A stretch of DNA of 64,000 bases, from contig NZ_CP012670.1 of NCBI RefSeq assembly GCF_004135735.1, positions 5,162,501 through 5,226,500 on the forward strand, read 5' to 3'. This DNA comes from Sorangium cellulosum. Lineage in GTDB: Bacteria > Myxococcota_A > Polyangia > Polyangiales > Polyangiaceae. Below, one piece after another: positions 35,380 to 45,388 of this stretch; the stretch's first letter is position 1, and each line of letters opens with the position of its first letter. A program made the translations under genes and the position numbers. The notes beneath the pieces are model-generated. The model ran no database searches, was not told the origin of the DNA, and was given only the letters and a program-made list of their open reading frames with translations.

Positions 35380-37934
35380 TGCAGGCCTTCCGGCTTGATC
35401 ATGTCCTGGGTCGGCTCCGCCGGGGTCGCCCCCGCGGGGAGCCTGGGCACGTTCGGGGTCACCATGGAGGTCGGGCCCGTCGGGAATCCACGGCCCGTCG
35501 GCCGCGAGAAGGAGAAGGTCTCGGTCGCCTCGCGATCGAACGCGTTGCGCACGCGGAGCACGACGTCCTTCTTCTCGCCGGGCTCGAGCTTCAGCGTGAG
35601 CTCGTTGTCCTCGGAGAAGTCGCTCGCCGGCACCCCGGGCGCCTCCCAGCGGTACCGGTAGCCGAGCCCCGGCGCCGCCGTGAGCGTCACCTCACCGGAG
35701 CGCCGCAGCGCCGCGTCGTCGACGGTCGCGTCGGCGTGCGGCCGGACCAGGAACCAGCCCGTGGCGACGAGGCCGACGACGATCGACGCGGCGTAGACCT
35801 GCACGCGGCCCGTCTGGAGCGCGCGCAGCACCGTGCCGAAGAAGCCGACCAGCGCCGCGGAGAGCTTCGCGAGGACCCCGTCGATGATCCACTTGTCGGC
35901 CGTCGTGAAGATGTCGGCCAGCGCGTCGACCATGCCCACGACCGTGGCGTCGTAGAGCTCGTCGATCCGCCACTTGTCGTAGATGAGCCGGTGGAGCCCC
36001 GGGAACTGCTCGGCGAAGCTCTTCTCGGGCTCGCCGCGGAGGTTCCAGTACACGAACATCGCCGCGCCGGTGCCGGCCAGGAACGCGCCGACGCCGGGGA
36101 GCATCATCGGGAAGAGCAGCCCCTCGGTGCCCTCGCGCGCCTGGATCGCGCTCGAGGCGCCCGCGAAGACCGGCTCGAGCAGGTGGGCGAGTGGCGCGAA
36201 CGCGTGGTTGTGGGTCAGGTGCACGAGCGGCTCCGCCATGAGGAAGCCGGCGAAGACCGAGAACGCCGCGAGCACGAGCAGCGGGACCGTCATCGGGAGC
36301 GGCGACTCGTGCGGCTCGGGGCCCTCGAGCTTCTCGCCGTGGCCGTGGTGATGATCGTGGTGGCCGTGCGGGTTCGGGTCCTTCCAGCCGCGCACGATCG
36401 TCCAGCCGCGGAACTCGCCGTGGAACGTCATGAAGTAGGCGCGGAACATGTAGAACGCGGTCATGGTCGCGGCCGCGATGCCGGCCCAGTAGATCGCCGG
36501 GCCGAGCCAGTCGGGCCACTGCCACGCCGCCTGCCCGCGCGTGGCGACCGCGGCGACCTTGCCGGAGAAGGCGCGCCACAGGATCTCGTCCTTCGACCAG
36601 AACCCGGCGGTGAAGGGGAAGCCGGCGATCGAGCAGCAGGCGAGCAGGAACGTCACGTGCGTCAGCGGCATGAACTTCCGCAGGCCACCCATGTTCCGCA
36701 TGTCCTGCGACTGGTCGGTGTCGTGGATGCGGGCGTGCATCGCGTGGATCACCGAGCCGGCGCCGAGGAAGAGGCAGGCCTTGAAGAAGGCGTGCGTGAA
36801 GACGTGGAAGAAGCCGGCGGCGAACGCCCCGACGCCCACGCCGATGAACATGAACCCGAGCTGGCTCACGGTGGAGTAGGCGAGGACCTTCTTCAGATCG
36901 TGCTGGAACAGCCCGATCGAGGCCGCGAACAGCGCCGTCAGCACGCCCACCACCGCGACCACCGCCATCGCGAACGGCGACAGCACGAACACGGCCGCGA
37001 GCCGCGCCACGAGGTAGACGCCGGCGGTCACCATCGTCGCGGCGTGGATGAGGGCCGAGACGGGGGTGGGGCCGGCCATCGCGTCGGGCAGCCAGACGTA
37101 GAGCGGGATCTGCGCGCTCTTGCCGGCGCAGCCGAGGAACAGCGCGAGCCCGACCAGGGTCGACGCGTACACGAGCACGGGCTGCGCCGGGACGAGGAAC
37201 TCCAGGAACCCGGGCACCGTCGCGGCCGACATGTTGCCGATCGGCCAGACCTTCACCGCCGTGAGCAGGCTGCTCGCGTTCGCGGCGATGCCGTCGAACG
37301 TGAGCGTGCCGCCGTAGTAGGCGAGCATGGCCATCGCGACGAGGAGGCCGAAGTCGCCGATGCGGTTGACGACGAACGCCTTCTTGCCGGCGGTCGCGTT
37401 CTTGTCCTCCTTGAACCAGAAGCCGATGAGCAGGTAGCTGCACATGCCGACGCCCTCCCACCCCACGAAGAGGACGGGGAGGTTGTCGGCCATGATCAGC
37501 ACGAGCATCGAGAAGCAGAACAGGTTCAGGTAGGCGAAGAACCGGTAGTAGCCCGGGTCCTCGCGCATGTACTCGGACGAGTACAGGTGGATGAGGAAGC
37601 CGACGCCGGTGACGACGAGCATCATCGTGGCGCTCAGGCCGTCGACGCTGAAGGCGACGTCGATCGGGATCGACTGGCCCATCCGGCCGGTGATCGAGAA
37701 CCAGTGCCACGCCGTCCAGCTCAGCTTGCCGCCGTCGTGCGGCAGCAGGAGGAACGTCACGACGCTCGCCAGGAAGGCGCCGCCGAGCGCGGCGAGCGCC
37801 ATCAGCCGGACCGCGTCCTTGCCGAGGCGCTTGCCGAAGAGGCCGTTCACGAACGCGCCGAGCGCCGGCAGGCCGAGCACGACGGCGAGCAGCGCGAACT
37901 CCGACGCGGGGAATAAGACTCTCAGGGCTTCCAC
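35376..37934 (-). CDS. nuoL: NuoL with hydrophilic C-terminal domain
   Basis: Distal proton-channel subunit of complex I with the long lateral helix. It is 852 aa against the usual 600-690. The core shows the Glu in FVGWEGVGMCSYLLIGF and the Lys in KSAQIPLYVWLPDAM. A His-rich loop (HGHHDHHHGHGE) lies at about 522-533, in the second half of the protein. After the final membrane helix (ASIVVGLVATGWFLVRP, ending about 732) there is an extra 120-residue tail. It reads as a single beta-sandwich-like domain (GYRYRWEAPG, NELTLKLEPGEKKDVVLRVRN) plus a Pro-rich end. The tail should face one side of the membrane next to subunit M. It overlaps nuoM by 4 nt and is separated from nuoK by one base. Confidence 0.94.
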   Translation of the reverse strand: MEALRVLFPASEFALLAVVLGLPALGAFVNGLFGKRLGKDAVRLMALAALGGAFLASVVTFLLLPHDGGKLSWTAWHWFSITGRMGQSIPIDVAFSVDGLSATMMLVVTGVGFLIHLYSSEYMREDPGYYRFFAYLNLFCFSMLVLIMADNLPVLFVGWEGVGMCSYLLIGFWFKEDKNATAGKKAFVVNRIGDFGLLVAMAMLAYYGGTLTFDGIAANASSLLTAVKVWPIGNMSAATVPGFLEFLVPAQPVLVYASTLVGLALFLGCAGKSAQIPLYVWLPDAMAGPTPVSALIHAATMVTAGVYLVARLAAVFVLSPFAMAVVAVVGVLTALFAASIGLFQHDLKKVLAYSTVSQLGFMFIGVGVGAFAAGFFHVFTHAFFKACLFLGAGSVIHAMHARIHDTDQSQDMRNMGGLRKFMPLTHVTFLLACCSIAGFPFTAGFWSKDEILWRAFSGKVAAVATRGQAAWQWPDWLGPAIYWAGIAAATMTAFYMFRAYFMTFHGEFRGWTIVRGWKDPNPHGHHDHHHGHGEKLEGPEPHESPLPMTVPLLVLAAFSVFAGFLMAEPLVHLTHNHAFAPLAHLLEPVFAGASSAIQAREGTEGLLFPMMLPGVGAFLAGTGAAMFVYWNLRGEPEKSFAEQFPGLHRLIYDKWRIDELYDATVVGMVDALADIFTTADKWIIDGVLAKLSAALVGFFGTVLRALQTGRVQVYAASIVVGLVATGWFLVRPHADATVDDAALRRSGEVTLTAAPGLGYRYRWEAPGVPASDFSEDNELTLKLEPGEKKDVVLRVRNAFDREATETFSFSRPTGRGFPTGPTSMVTPNVPRLPAGATPAEPTQDMIKPEGLQ

Positions 37935-37935
37935 G

Positions 37936-38247
37936 CTAACTCCTCAGGAGATCGGCGTCGTCCGAGCGCATCGTCTTCCGGATGCGGTAGAACGCGAGCA
38001 CGATCGCGAGCCCCACGGCGGCTTCCGCCGCCGCGATGGCGATGACGAAGAAAGTGAAGATCTGCCCGGCGTGATCGTGCGGGTGCATCCGGTTGTACGC
38101 GACGAGCGTGAGGTTCACGGCGTTGAGCATCAGCTCGATGCTCATCAGGAGGACCAGGAGGTTCCTGCGCAGCAGGAACCCGGCCGACCCGATCACGAAC
38201 AGCACCGCCGCGACGACGAGGTAGTACTCGATGGGGACGGAGATCAC
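37936..38247 (-). CDS. nuoK: NADH-quinone oxidoreductase subunit K
   Basis: Small membrane subunit of complex I, 103 aa with three transmembrane helices. The conserved acidic residues of the proton path are in LMSIELMLNAVNL (TM2 Glu) and AAAEAAVGLAI (TM3 Glu). ATG 38247 overlaps the nuoJ stop by 4 nt. Length and sequence are fully typical. Confidence 0.96.
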   Translation of the reverse strand: MISVPIEYYLVVAAVLFVIGSAGFLLRRNLLVLLMSIELMLNAVNLTLVAYNRMHPHDHAGQIFTFFVIAIAAAEAAVGLAIVLAFYRIRKTMRSDDADLLRS

Positions 38248-38893
38248 GACTTGGATTCCTTCGTCGACATGGTGAAGTGGCCGGTGAGGGCGCCGGGCTG
38301 CGGGTCCGGCGTGGCGGCGTCCCGGGCCGGGACCTGATCACGCGGGTCCGGCGAGCCGGCGCTGGCGGGGAGGAGCGTGGGGTCGACCTGCCGGCCGCGG
38401 GCGACGGCGACGGCGCCGATGACCGCGACGAGGAGCAGCGCCCCCGAGAGCTCGAACGGCACGACGCCCTTCGTGAACAGCTCGTGCCCGAGCGCGTCGA
38501 TGGTCCCGAGCGACTCCGGGGCGGGCGGCACGGCCGCGGCGCCGGGCTTCGAGGCGCTCGCGACGAGGGCGAGCGCGCCGAGGCTGCCCGCCACGAAGAC
38601 GCCGGCGCCGATGTAGCGCGGCACCGCGGTGCGGGCGTCGCGCGGCGACGTCGCCGACGGGCCGAGGAGCATGATCACGAAGAGGAAGAGGACGACGACC
38701 GCGCCCGCGTACACGAGGATCTGGATCGCGGCGAGGAACTCCGCGGACAGCATCAGGTAGAGGCCCGCGATGCCGAAGATCGTCGTGAGCAGGCCCATCG
38801 CGCTGCGGATGGGGTTCCTGGCCGCGACCGTGGCCAGGCCGCCCAGGAGGACGAGCAGCGACGCGAGAGCGAAGAAGCCGAATTCGAAGATTT

Positions 38894-38897
<4 letters not shown>
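38244..38897 (-). CDS. nuoJ: NADH-quinone oxidoreductase subunit J
   Basis: Membrane subunit of complex I, 217 aa with five helices. The third helix AIQILVYAGAVVVLFLFVIMLLG is recognisable in two halves (AIQILVYAGAVVVLF and LFVIMLLG) and carries the conserved Tyr and Gly bulge region that forms the pi-bulge in known structures. The start is GTG 38897, overlapping the nuoF stop as GTGA, with AGGGG upstream. A hydrophilic tail of about 40 residues after the last helix is longer than in E. coli. Confidence 0.94.
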
Positions 38898-40246
<1,349 letters not shown>

Positions 40247-40250
40247 CTCG

Positions 40251-40733
40251 TCACCTCGTCAACCGATCGAGGATCGCGTCGACCTTCTCGAGGGTGAGCC
40301 CCTCGTGGTAGTCGCGATCGACCTGCATCATCGGGGCGGTGCCGCACGAGGCGAGGCACTCCGCCGTGCGCAGCGTGACCTTCCCGTCCTTCGTGGTCTC
40401 GCCCGCGCGGATCCCGAGCCGCTTCTCGCAGTGGTGCAGCACCGCGTCCGCGCCGTTCAGCGCGCAGCTCAGCGTCCGGCAGACCCAGACCTGGTGCTTG
40501 CCCACGGGCTCCTTGTTGAAGAGCGTGTAGAAGGTCGCGACGCCCTGTACGTGCGCCGCCGAGAGGCCGAGCTGCTCGGCGACCCAGCGGATGACCCGCT
40601 CGGAGACCCACCCCTCCTGGCTCTGGCAGAGGTGGAGCACCGGGATGCACGCGGCCTGGCGGTTCGGATAGCGCGCGAGGATGTTCTCGAACTCGGTCCT
40701 TCGCTCGGCGCTCAGTGCAAATTCATGCGTCAT
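40251..40733 (-). CDS. nuoE: NADH-quinone oxidoreductase subunit E
   Basis: Thioredoxin-fold peripheral subunit holding the N1a [2Fe-2S] cluster. The four ligands are in CRTLSC and CLASCG. It is 160 aa, typical. ATG 40733 (MTHEFALSAE) is chosen because homology starts there; the upstream open frame is Arg/Pro-rich. It is the first gene of the nuo cluster, downstream of a long divergent intergenic region that must hold the promoter. Confidence 0.95.
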   Translation of the reverse strand: MTHEFALSAERRTEFENILARYPNRQAACIPVLHLCQSQEGWVSERVIRWVAEQLGLSAAHVQGVATFYTLFNKEPVGKHQVWVCRTLSCALNGADAVLHHCEKRLGIRAGETTKDGKVTLRTAECLASCGTAPMMQVDRDYHEGLTLEKVDAILDRLTR

Positions 40734-40837
40734 GTCGGCTGCTGGCACGGTCCGCTGGCTCCCTGGGCGCGCCGCGTTGTGGCTGCGCGCCCGCTTCGGC
40801 ATGGAGTCGGGACTCCGCGACGCGGGTCCCCATCCAA

Positions 40838-40873
40838 CGAGGGGCTCGCCCGGCAAAGCCGGGCGCACCCTCG
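40838..40873. repeat. Hairpin with AAA loop upstream of nuoE
   Basis: CGAGGGGCTCGCCCGGC and GCCGGGCGCACCCTCG pair with one bulge and few mismatches around an AAA loop. It lies about 105 nt upstream of the nuoE start, so it may sit in the nuo leader RNA or be a dispersed repeat. Confidence 0.55.
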
Positions 40874-41067
40874 TGCGCCCCCTGTGTGGAGGCGCCCGCC
40901 GGAGGCGGTCAGCCCCGCGCACCGGCGGCCGGGTATTCGGTTATCCGTCGTACGGAGCCGTTCCCGAGGCGCGGGCACGCTAGTGAGCGACGGTGGCGGA
41001 TGTCAAGGCACGCCGGGGGGAAACCTCCGGCGAATAACAGAAAAACGCGGGGCGACCCTAAAACCGG

Positions 41068-41102
41068 GTGCCGGGGCGCCCCGGCGCCCGGCGCTCCGGC
41101 AC
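41068..41102. repeat. 13-bp stem hairpin in divergent region
   Basis: GTGCCGGGGCGCC (41068-41080) and GGCGCTCCGGCAC (41090-41102) pair at 12 of 13 positions around a 9-nt loop. It lies 16 nt before the much longer inverted repeat at 41119-41249 and may be part of the same composite element. Confidence 0.55.
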
Positions 41103-41118
41103 AAGCGCCTCGGCTCCG

Positions 41119-41249
41119 CGCGCAGGTGGAGCGTGGGCCCGGGGGGTGCTCACCTCCGGGGCTTGCGTTCCGGCGAGCCCCTTTCGTGGCTCGCCTGCAC
41201 GAAAGCCCCTCCGGGGAGCACCCCCCCGGGCCGACGCTCCACCTGCGCG
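41119..41249. repeat. 131-bp imperfect inverted repeat
   Basis: Arms 41119-41179 (61 nt) and 41188-41249 (62 nt) pair with roughly nine mismatches and one 1-base gap around an 8-nt loop (CCTTTCGT). The outer 16 bases CGCGCAGGTGGAGCGT are exact, and so are the innermost 8, GGCGAGCC. The structure could extrude as a cruciform, or act as a strong RNA hairpin in either transcript. It lies between divergent nuoE and the zinc-ribbon gene, with no coding content. It resembles a small non-autonomous palindromic element; no flanking target duplication was found by eye. Confidence 0.85.
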
Positions 41250-41592
41250 CCGCGACGGCCCCGAAGTTCAAGGGCCATCTGCCGTCAAGCCCCTTGGTGG
41301 CTGACGCCGTGAATTGGCCGGTTGAATCCGGAGGTTCCAGGGCGACCTTTGCCCAGCGCGCGCTTTTCCTGGAGAGGAGGCGCACCCGGGTGAGCGCGTG
41401 AGCTGCGCCGCCGATCCGCAAGAACTCCCTGGGTTTTCTGTCGAGGAAAGCGTAGCCTCGGGCGTCGTCCGTGGCGCTTTTCGTCTTTCGCTTGAGAACC
41501 GGACGGCGCTTCAACTACCCTCCGCGCCCATTGCGACGCGCGCAGGGCGCGGCATCCGTAGTAGCAGCGAACCCCCCATCCGGAGGTGGTGC
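41250..41592. other. Leader of the zinc-ribbon gene
   Basis: There is no supported gene here. It holds a duplicated fragment near 41258-41282 (GCCCCGAAGTTCAAGGGC) that closely matches codons inside the downstream gene near 41679. A possible promoter lies at TTGAGA (about 41491) with TACCCT 18 nt later. The GGAGG ribosome site is at 41582-41586. The reading frame of the downstream gene is open back to 41398, but that part lacks conserved content. Confidence 0.45.
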
Positions 41593-43008
41593 GTGTTCTG
41601 TCCGAATTGTGGGACGCAAAACTCGGAAACGGCGTCCACGTGCACGAAGTGCGGCTTCAACCTGAAGGGAGCGGCCGCGCCGAAGTTCAAGGGCACCATG
41701 CTGATGAGTCAGCCCTCTGGAGCGAGCCCGCCGCAGGCTCCGGGGGCGCCTCCGCCGCCGGCGCCGCCCGCCGGCGCTCCGCCGGGGATGCCTGCGGCGC
41801 TGCCGAATCCGCCGCAGGGGCTGGCCGGCACGATGGTCGGTGTTCCTCCGGCAGGGCTCGGCGCCTCCGCGGGCCCCCCCCCTGCGCCGCCGCCGCCCGC
41901 GATGGGCGGCTACGGTCCTCCGCCGTCCCCCGCGTCGCCGCAGGCGTCCGGCCCGGCGTTCGGCGGCGCGGCCGCGAGCCCGTCCGGCGGCTACGCGCCG
42001 TTCGGCCAGCCGCCCAACCAGGGCGTGAACCCGCTGGGCGGCACCATGGCCATCGACCAGATGCCGCCGTTCGGCCCGGCCGGCGGGGCGCAGCAGCCCG
42101 GCGCGGCCGGCGGCGCGCAGCCCGGCGCGTTTCCGCCGCCCGGCGGCAGCTACGGCCAGCCCCCGCAGGCGGGCGGCGCGGGCGGCAGCCCCTACGGAGC
42201 GCCCCCTGGCCAGGACCCGATGGGCGGCCTCGGCGGCGCCCCTCCCGGCTACGGCCAGCCTCAGGGCTACGGTCAGCCTCCCGGGTACGGTCAGCCCCAG
42301 GGCTACGGTCAGCCCCAGGGCTACGGTCAGCCCCAGGGCTACGGCCAGCCGCCCGGGTACGGTCAGCCCCAGGGCTACGGCCAGCCTCCGCAGCACGGCC
42401 CGAGCGGGTACGGGCCGCCTCCGGGGCAAGATCCGCAGGGCGGCGGCTACGGCAGCCCCCCGGGGGCCTACGGCGGCGGCAGCGGCCCTCAGGGCTACGG
42501 CGCGCCCGCCCAGGGCTCGAGCGATCCCGGCGCGTTCGGCGCGGCGCCGGCGTATGGCTCGTCGCCTTCGACGTACGGCGCGGCGCCCGGCGGCGCTCAG
42601 CTGTCGGCGCCTGGCCAGTTCGGCCAGGCGGCCAGCAACCTGGGCGTCTACGGCGGCAGCGGGTCGCTTTCGCCGGGCGGCAAGGGCGAGACGCGCAACC
42701 CGGTCATGGTCTGCGTGATCGGGATGGTCTGCTTCATCTACGCCATCTGGCAGCTCTGGGCGATGCTGAACGAGCTGCAGCAGGCGACCAAGGATCCCGA
42801 GTTCAAGCCCTGGTACGTCTTCATCCCGCTGCTCAACTACTACTTCCTCTGGGTGAAGGTGCCCGAGCAGGTGACCAGGGCCAAGCAGATGGCGGGCTCG
42901 CGCAACCCCCAGGCAGAGGGCATCGTGCTCTACATCTTCCTGCCGCTGTATGCCCTCGCGAAGGACCTCAACGAGGTCTGGGACCCGAACGCCGCGCCGG
43001 CGTCGTAA
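41593..43008 (+). CDS. Zinc-ribbon, GYGQP-repeat, DUF4234 membrane protein
   Basis: A 471-aa protein with three parts. A short N-terminal zinc ribbon has CPNCG and CTKCG (about 3-23). A long Pro/Gly/Gln-rich low-complexity linker (about 40-360) includes eight perfect GYGQPQ/P hexapeptides. A C-terminal membrane domain (about 370-460) has two to three helices ([35 protein letters not shown] and [17 protein letters not shown]), resembling DUF4234. The FKGTM motif after the zinc ribbon (about 36-40) recurs in myxobacterial zinc-ribbon proteins. GTG 41593 is chosen because GGAGG lies 6-8 nt upstream and the ribbon begins at once. Function unknown; a membrane-tethered, possibly phase-separating adaptor is conceivable but speculative. 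Confidence 0.82.
   Translation: MFCPNCGTQNSETASTCTKCGFNLKGAAAPKFKGTMLMSQPSGASPPQAPGAPPPPAPPAGAPPGMPAALPNPPQGLAGTMVGVPPAGLGASAGPPPAPPPPAMGGYGPPPSPASPQASGPAFGGAAASPSGGYAPFGQPPNQGVNPLGGTMAIDQMPPFGPAGGAQQPGAAGGAQPGAFPPPGGSYGQPPQAGGAGGSPYGAPPGQDPMGGLGGAPPGYGQPQGYGQPPGYGQPQGYGQPQGYGQPQGYGQPPGYGQPQGYGQPPQHGPSGYGPPPGQDPQGGGYGSPPGAYGGGSGPQGYGAPAQGSSDPGAFGAAPAYGSSPSTYGAAPGGAQLSAPGQFGQAASNLGVYGGSGSLSPGGKGETRNPVMVCVIGMVCFIYAIWQLWAMLNELQQATKDPEFKPWYVFIPLLNYYFLWVKVPEQVTRAKQMAGSRNPQAEGIVLYIFLPLYALAKDLNEVWDPNAAPAS
42247..42390. repeat. Eight 18-bp coding repeats (GYGQPQ/P)
   Basis: Eight consecutive 18-bp units encode GYGQPQ or GYGQPP with only synonymous or Gln/Pro changes. The period keeps the reading frame, so copy-number change would lengthen or shorten the disordered linker without breaking the protein. 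Confidence 0.92.
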
Positions 43009-43030
43009 CGCGCGCCGCCGCGTCTCTCCG

Positions 43031-43486
43031 TTGTCCTCGCCTCCATCGAGCAGAGCCCCCTCGCCTGCTCCGCCGGCCTCATCCCGGTGGAGCGCGGCGC
43101 ACCCGCTCGGCCGCGCCGCCCGCATCGGGGCGGTCGCGGCGGCGCTCGGGCTCTCCGTGGCGTGCGGCGTCCCGCTCTGCCCGTTCGCGCTCGTCACGCG
43201 CCACCCCTGCCCCGGCTGCGGGCTGACGCGCGCGACCCTCGCCCTCGCCCAGGGCCGCGTGGCGGAGGCGCTGCGCTTCCACCCGCTCTGCCCGGTCGTC
43301 GCGCCGCTCGTGATCGCCGCGCTCGCGTACAACGCGGCGATCTACGTGAAGGAGGGCCGCATCGCCGCGGCCGAGTCGCTGCAAGGCGCGTGGGTGACGC
43401 GGCTCGGCCTGGCGCTGGCGGCCGCGATGCTGGCGGTCTGGGTCGCGCGCTTCTTCGGAGCGTTCGGCGGCCCCGCGCCCGTCTAG
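43031..43486 (+). CDS. DUF2752-family membrane protein
   Basis: Small inner-membrane protein (about 151 aa) with the DUF2752 signature CPGCGLTRA (about 61-69) between two hydrophobic segments, and a third near the C terminus. The family has no firm function. The start is uncertain: no ATG or GTG precedes the first helix, and TTG 43031 is the best in-frame candidate, without a clear ribosome site. Its start lies 22 nt past the zinc-ribbon gene stop, so co-transcription is likely. DUF2752 proteins often sit beside zinc-ribbon/DUF4234 genes; that is a recollection, not tested here. Confidence 0.75.
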   Translation: MSSPPSSRAPSPAPPASSRWSAAHPLGRAARIGAVAAALGLSVACGVPLCPFALVTRHPCPGCGLTRATLALAQGRVAEALRFHPLCPVVAPLVIAALAYNAAIYVKEGRIAAAESLQGAWVTRLGLALAAAMLAVWVARFFGAFGGPAPV

Positions 43487-43499
43487 CGCCAGCACCCCC

Positions 43500-44066
43500 T
43501 CAGCAGCCGCGGGCGCGGAGCGGCTCGCCGCGTCGGCGCGAGACCGGGCGGACGATGCGGCAGGGATAGGTGCTGCGCCTCGACCAGCCGCGCGGCGGCC
43601 TCGCGAGCGGGCCGATCGCGGGCACGCCGACGCGCAGCAGGACCTCGTACGCCCGCTCGAGATCGCAGCCGATCATGTCGAGCTGCTCGTCGGTGAGGCC
43701 GCGCTTCGCCTTGGGGAAGAGGACGCCCTCCTCCTCGTCGGCGTGGTGGGCGAAGACGTCCCGCAGGAGCTTCAGCCGCGCCTCGAAGCGCACGTCGGTC
43801 GCGCGCGTGCGCAGCAGGTTGTCCGCCGCGAAGCGCGCGAGGCCGTGCTTTTCGTACGCCTCGTGGAGCGGCTTCCTGTCGCCGGTCATCCGCTCGGCAC
43901 ACACCGGATAGAGGTACGTCTCCTCGATGCGTACGTGCGCGTCGATCATCCGGGAGAGCTGCGCGACCATCGAGGTCCGGCGGCCCGGGCTGGACTCGGC
44001 GGCGATGCGCTCCATCAGCGCCCTGACTTCGAGATGCTGCTGCTCCAAGAGATCGAGTGCGTCCAT
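43500..44066 (-). CDS. Hemerythrin-like protein
   Basis: A 188-aa four-helix HHE-type hemerythrin domain protein predicted to carry a di-iron centre. Likely ligands are His in LEQQHLEVR (about 11), His and Glu in HVRIEETYLYP (about 44-48), and His and Glu in FAHHADEEEGVLFP (about 103-111). The domain covers about 1-140. A basic tail without known features follows. ATG 44066 is preceded by AAGGGG at 6 nt. Such proteins bind O2 or NO, or handle oxidative and iron stress. The adjacent gene on the same strand encodes a protein kinase, 170 nt upstream. Confidence 0.85.
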   Translation of the reverse strand: MDALDLLEQQHLEVRALMERIAAESSPGRRTSMVAQLSRMIDAHVRIEETYLYPVCAERMTGDRKPLHEAYEKHGLARFAADNLLRTRATDVRFEARLKLLRDVFAHHADEEEGVLFPKAKRGLTDEQLDMIGCDLERAYEVLLRVGVPAIGPLARPPRGWSRRSTYPCRIVRPVSRRRGEPLRARGC

Positions 44067-44236
44067 GGGGTTCCCCTTGCGTGAGATCACCGCGCCGCGT
44101 CGCCGCCCGTGGGCAGCGCGTGCACAGCCCGGCTCGCGGTGCTGCGCGGCGCGGTGCAGGCGGGCACGGTCGTGGCAAGGAGCGGGCCGGCCGTTCGGCG
44201 CCCGCGCCGCGCGCGCCCCCTCGCCGCGCCGAGGGG

Positions 44237-45388
44237 CTACGCGCGGACCGCGGCGAGCGCGTCGCGCATCGCGGCGGCGCCGGCGAAGCGGTGGTCGGGG
44301 TGCTTCGACAGCGCGCGGGTGAGCACCTCGTCCAGCACGCGCGGGACGTCACGGCGCTCTCGCCGGAGGGGCACGGGCGAGGAGCGCACGATCGCCACGA
44401 GCACGTCGAGATCGCCCCGACCCCGGAAGGGGAGCTTGCCCGAGAGCGCGTAGTAGATGAGCAGCGCGGCCGCGAACAGGTCGCTGCGCTCGGTGATGGC
44501 GCGGCTGCGCATCGCCTGCTCGGGCGACATGAACCGCAGCGTGCCCACGAGCGAGCCAGGGCTGCCCGGCGTGACGCCGTCGCCCGTGTCGGCGCCGGGC
44601 TCGTGCGCGAAGCCGAGGTCGATGAGCTTGACGGTGGGCGCGGCCTCGCCGGCGCCGGACGGCGCGTCGACGAGCAGGACGTTGCCGGGCTGGAGGTCCC
44701 GGTGGACGACCCTGGCCGCGTGCATGGCCGCGAGGCCGGCGAGGATCTGGTCCGCGAGGGCGAGCGCGCGGCGGAGCGGCAGGGGGCCGCTCCGCCGCAC
44801 CTCCTCGCCGAGCGTGACCCCCCGGAAGAGCGGCATGAGGAAGAACGGGCGCCCGTCCTCGAGGCGCCCCTCGCCGAGCACAGGGCAGACGTTCGGGTGA
44901 TCGATGCGGCGGGCGAGCCGCACCTCGCGCGCGAACCGGCTCGCGATCCCGGGGTCGCCGGCGTGCACGCGCCGGAGCACCTTGAGCGCCACCGGCTCCC
45001 CGGTCGCGGTGCGACGGGCCGCGTACACCGCGCCCATCCCCCCCTCCGCGATGAGCCGCTCGATGTGCAGTCCCTGCTCTGTGCGGTCGACGAGCGGATC
45101 GCCCGAGGAGCCCCCACCCCCGGGGCGCCTGGCGCCGGCCCGGCCCGCGCCGTCGAGCGCCCCGGGGTGGTGCGCCCTCGCCGCGCGCCGCTCACGGCCC
45201 GGATGGCATACGATGCCGGAACGAGGGGGCACCGATCCCTCCTCGGGGCCGTCGCTATCCACCGACGCAGCCTCGGGGATCGCCCCAGCAACCTCGGAGG
45301 GGTCCCTGGCTGAACCGGGAGTGAAACGGAGATGACAGCCAGGTGTCACGCGGGGAACCTCGTCAGAAATTACCTGACGAGTGTCCAT
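44237..45388 (-). CDS. Hanks-type Ser/Thr protein kinase
   Basis: A 383-aa cytosolic eukaryote-like kinase. The kinase domain spans about 105-383: Gly-loop AEGGMGAVYAAR, VALK lysine (about 134), catalytic loop HRDLQPGNVLL (about 229), metal motif DLG in LIDLGFA, and activation segment GTLRFMSPEQ. The catalytic loop has Gln where Ser/Thr kinases have Lys (HRDLK), so activity may be altered. There is no membrane anchor or sensor domain. The N-terminal 100 residues look disordered, and the start (ATG 45388) is uncertain; a later start is possible. It is divergent from the exonuclease gene and upstream of the hemerythrin gene. Confidence 0.83.
   Translation of the reverse strand: MDTRQVISDEVPRVTPGCHLRFTPGSARDPSEVAGAIPEAASVDSDGPEEGSVPPRSGIVCHPGRERRAARAHHPGALDGAGRAGARRPGGGGSSGDPLVDRTEQGLHIERLIAEGGMGAVYAARRTATGEPVALKVLRRVHAGDPGIASRFAREVRLARRIDHPNVCPVLGEGRLEDGRPFFLMPLFRGVTLGEEVRRSGPLPLRRALALADQILAGLAAMHAARVVHRDLQPGNVLLVDAPSGAGEAAPTVKLIDLGFAHEPGADTGDGVTPGSPGSLVGTLRFMSPEQAMRSRAITERSDLFAAALLIYYALSGKLPFRGRGDLDVLVAIVRSSPVPLRRERRDVPRVLDEVLTRALSKHPDHRFAGAAAMRDALAAVRA

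Noticed and set aside
40715-41401. Plus-strand ORFs in the nuoE upstream region
   Set aside because: They cross three hairpins and have no conserved content; only a short APKFKG-like fragment resembles the next gene.
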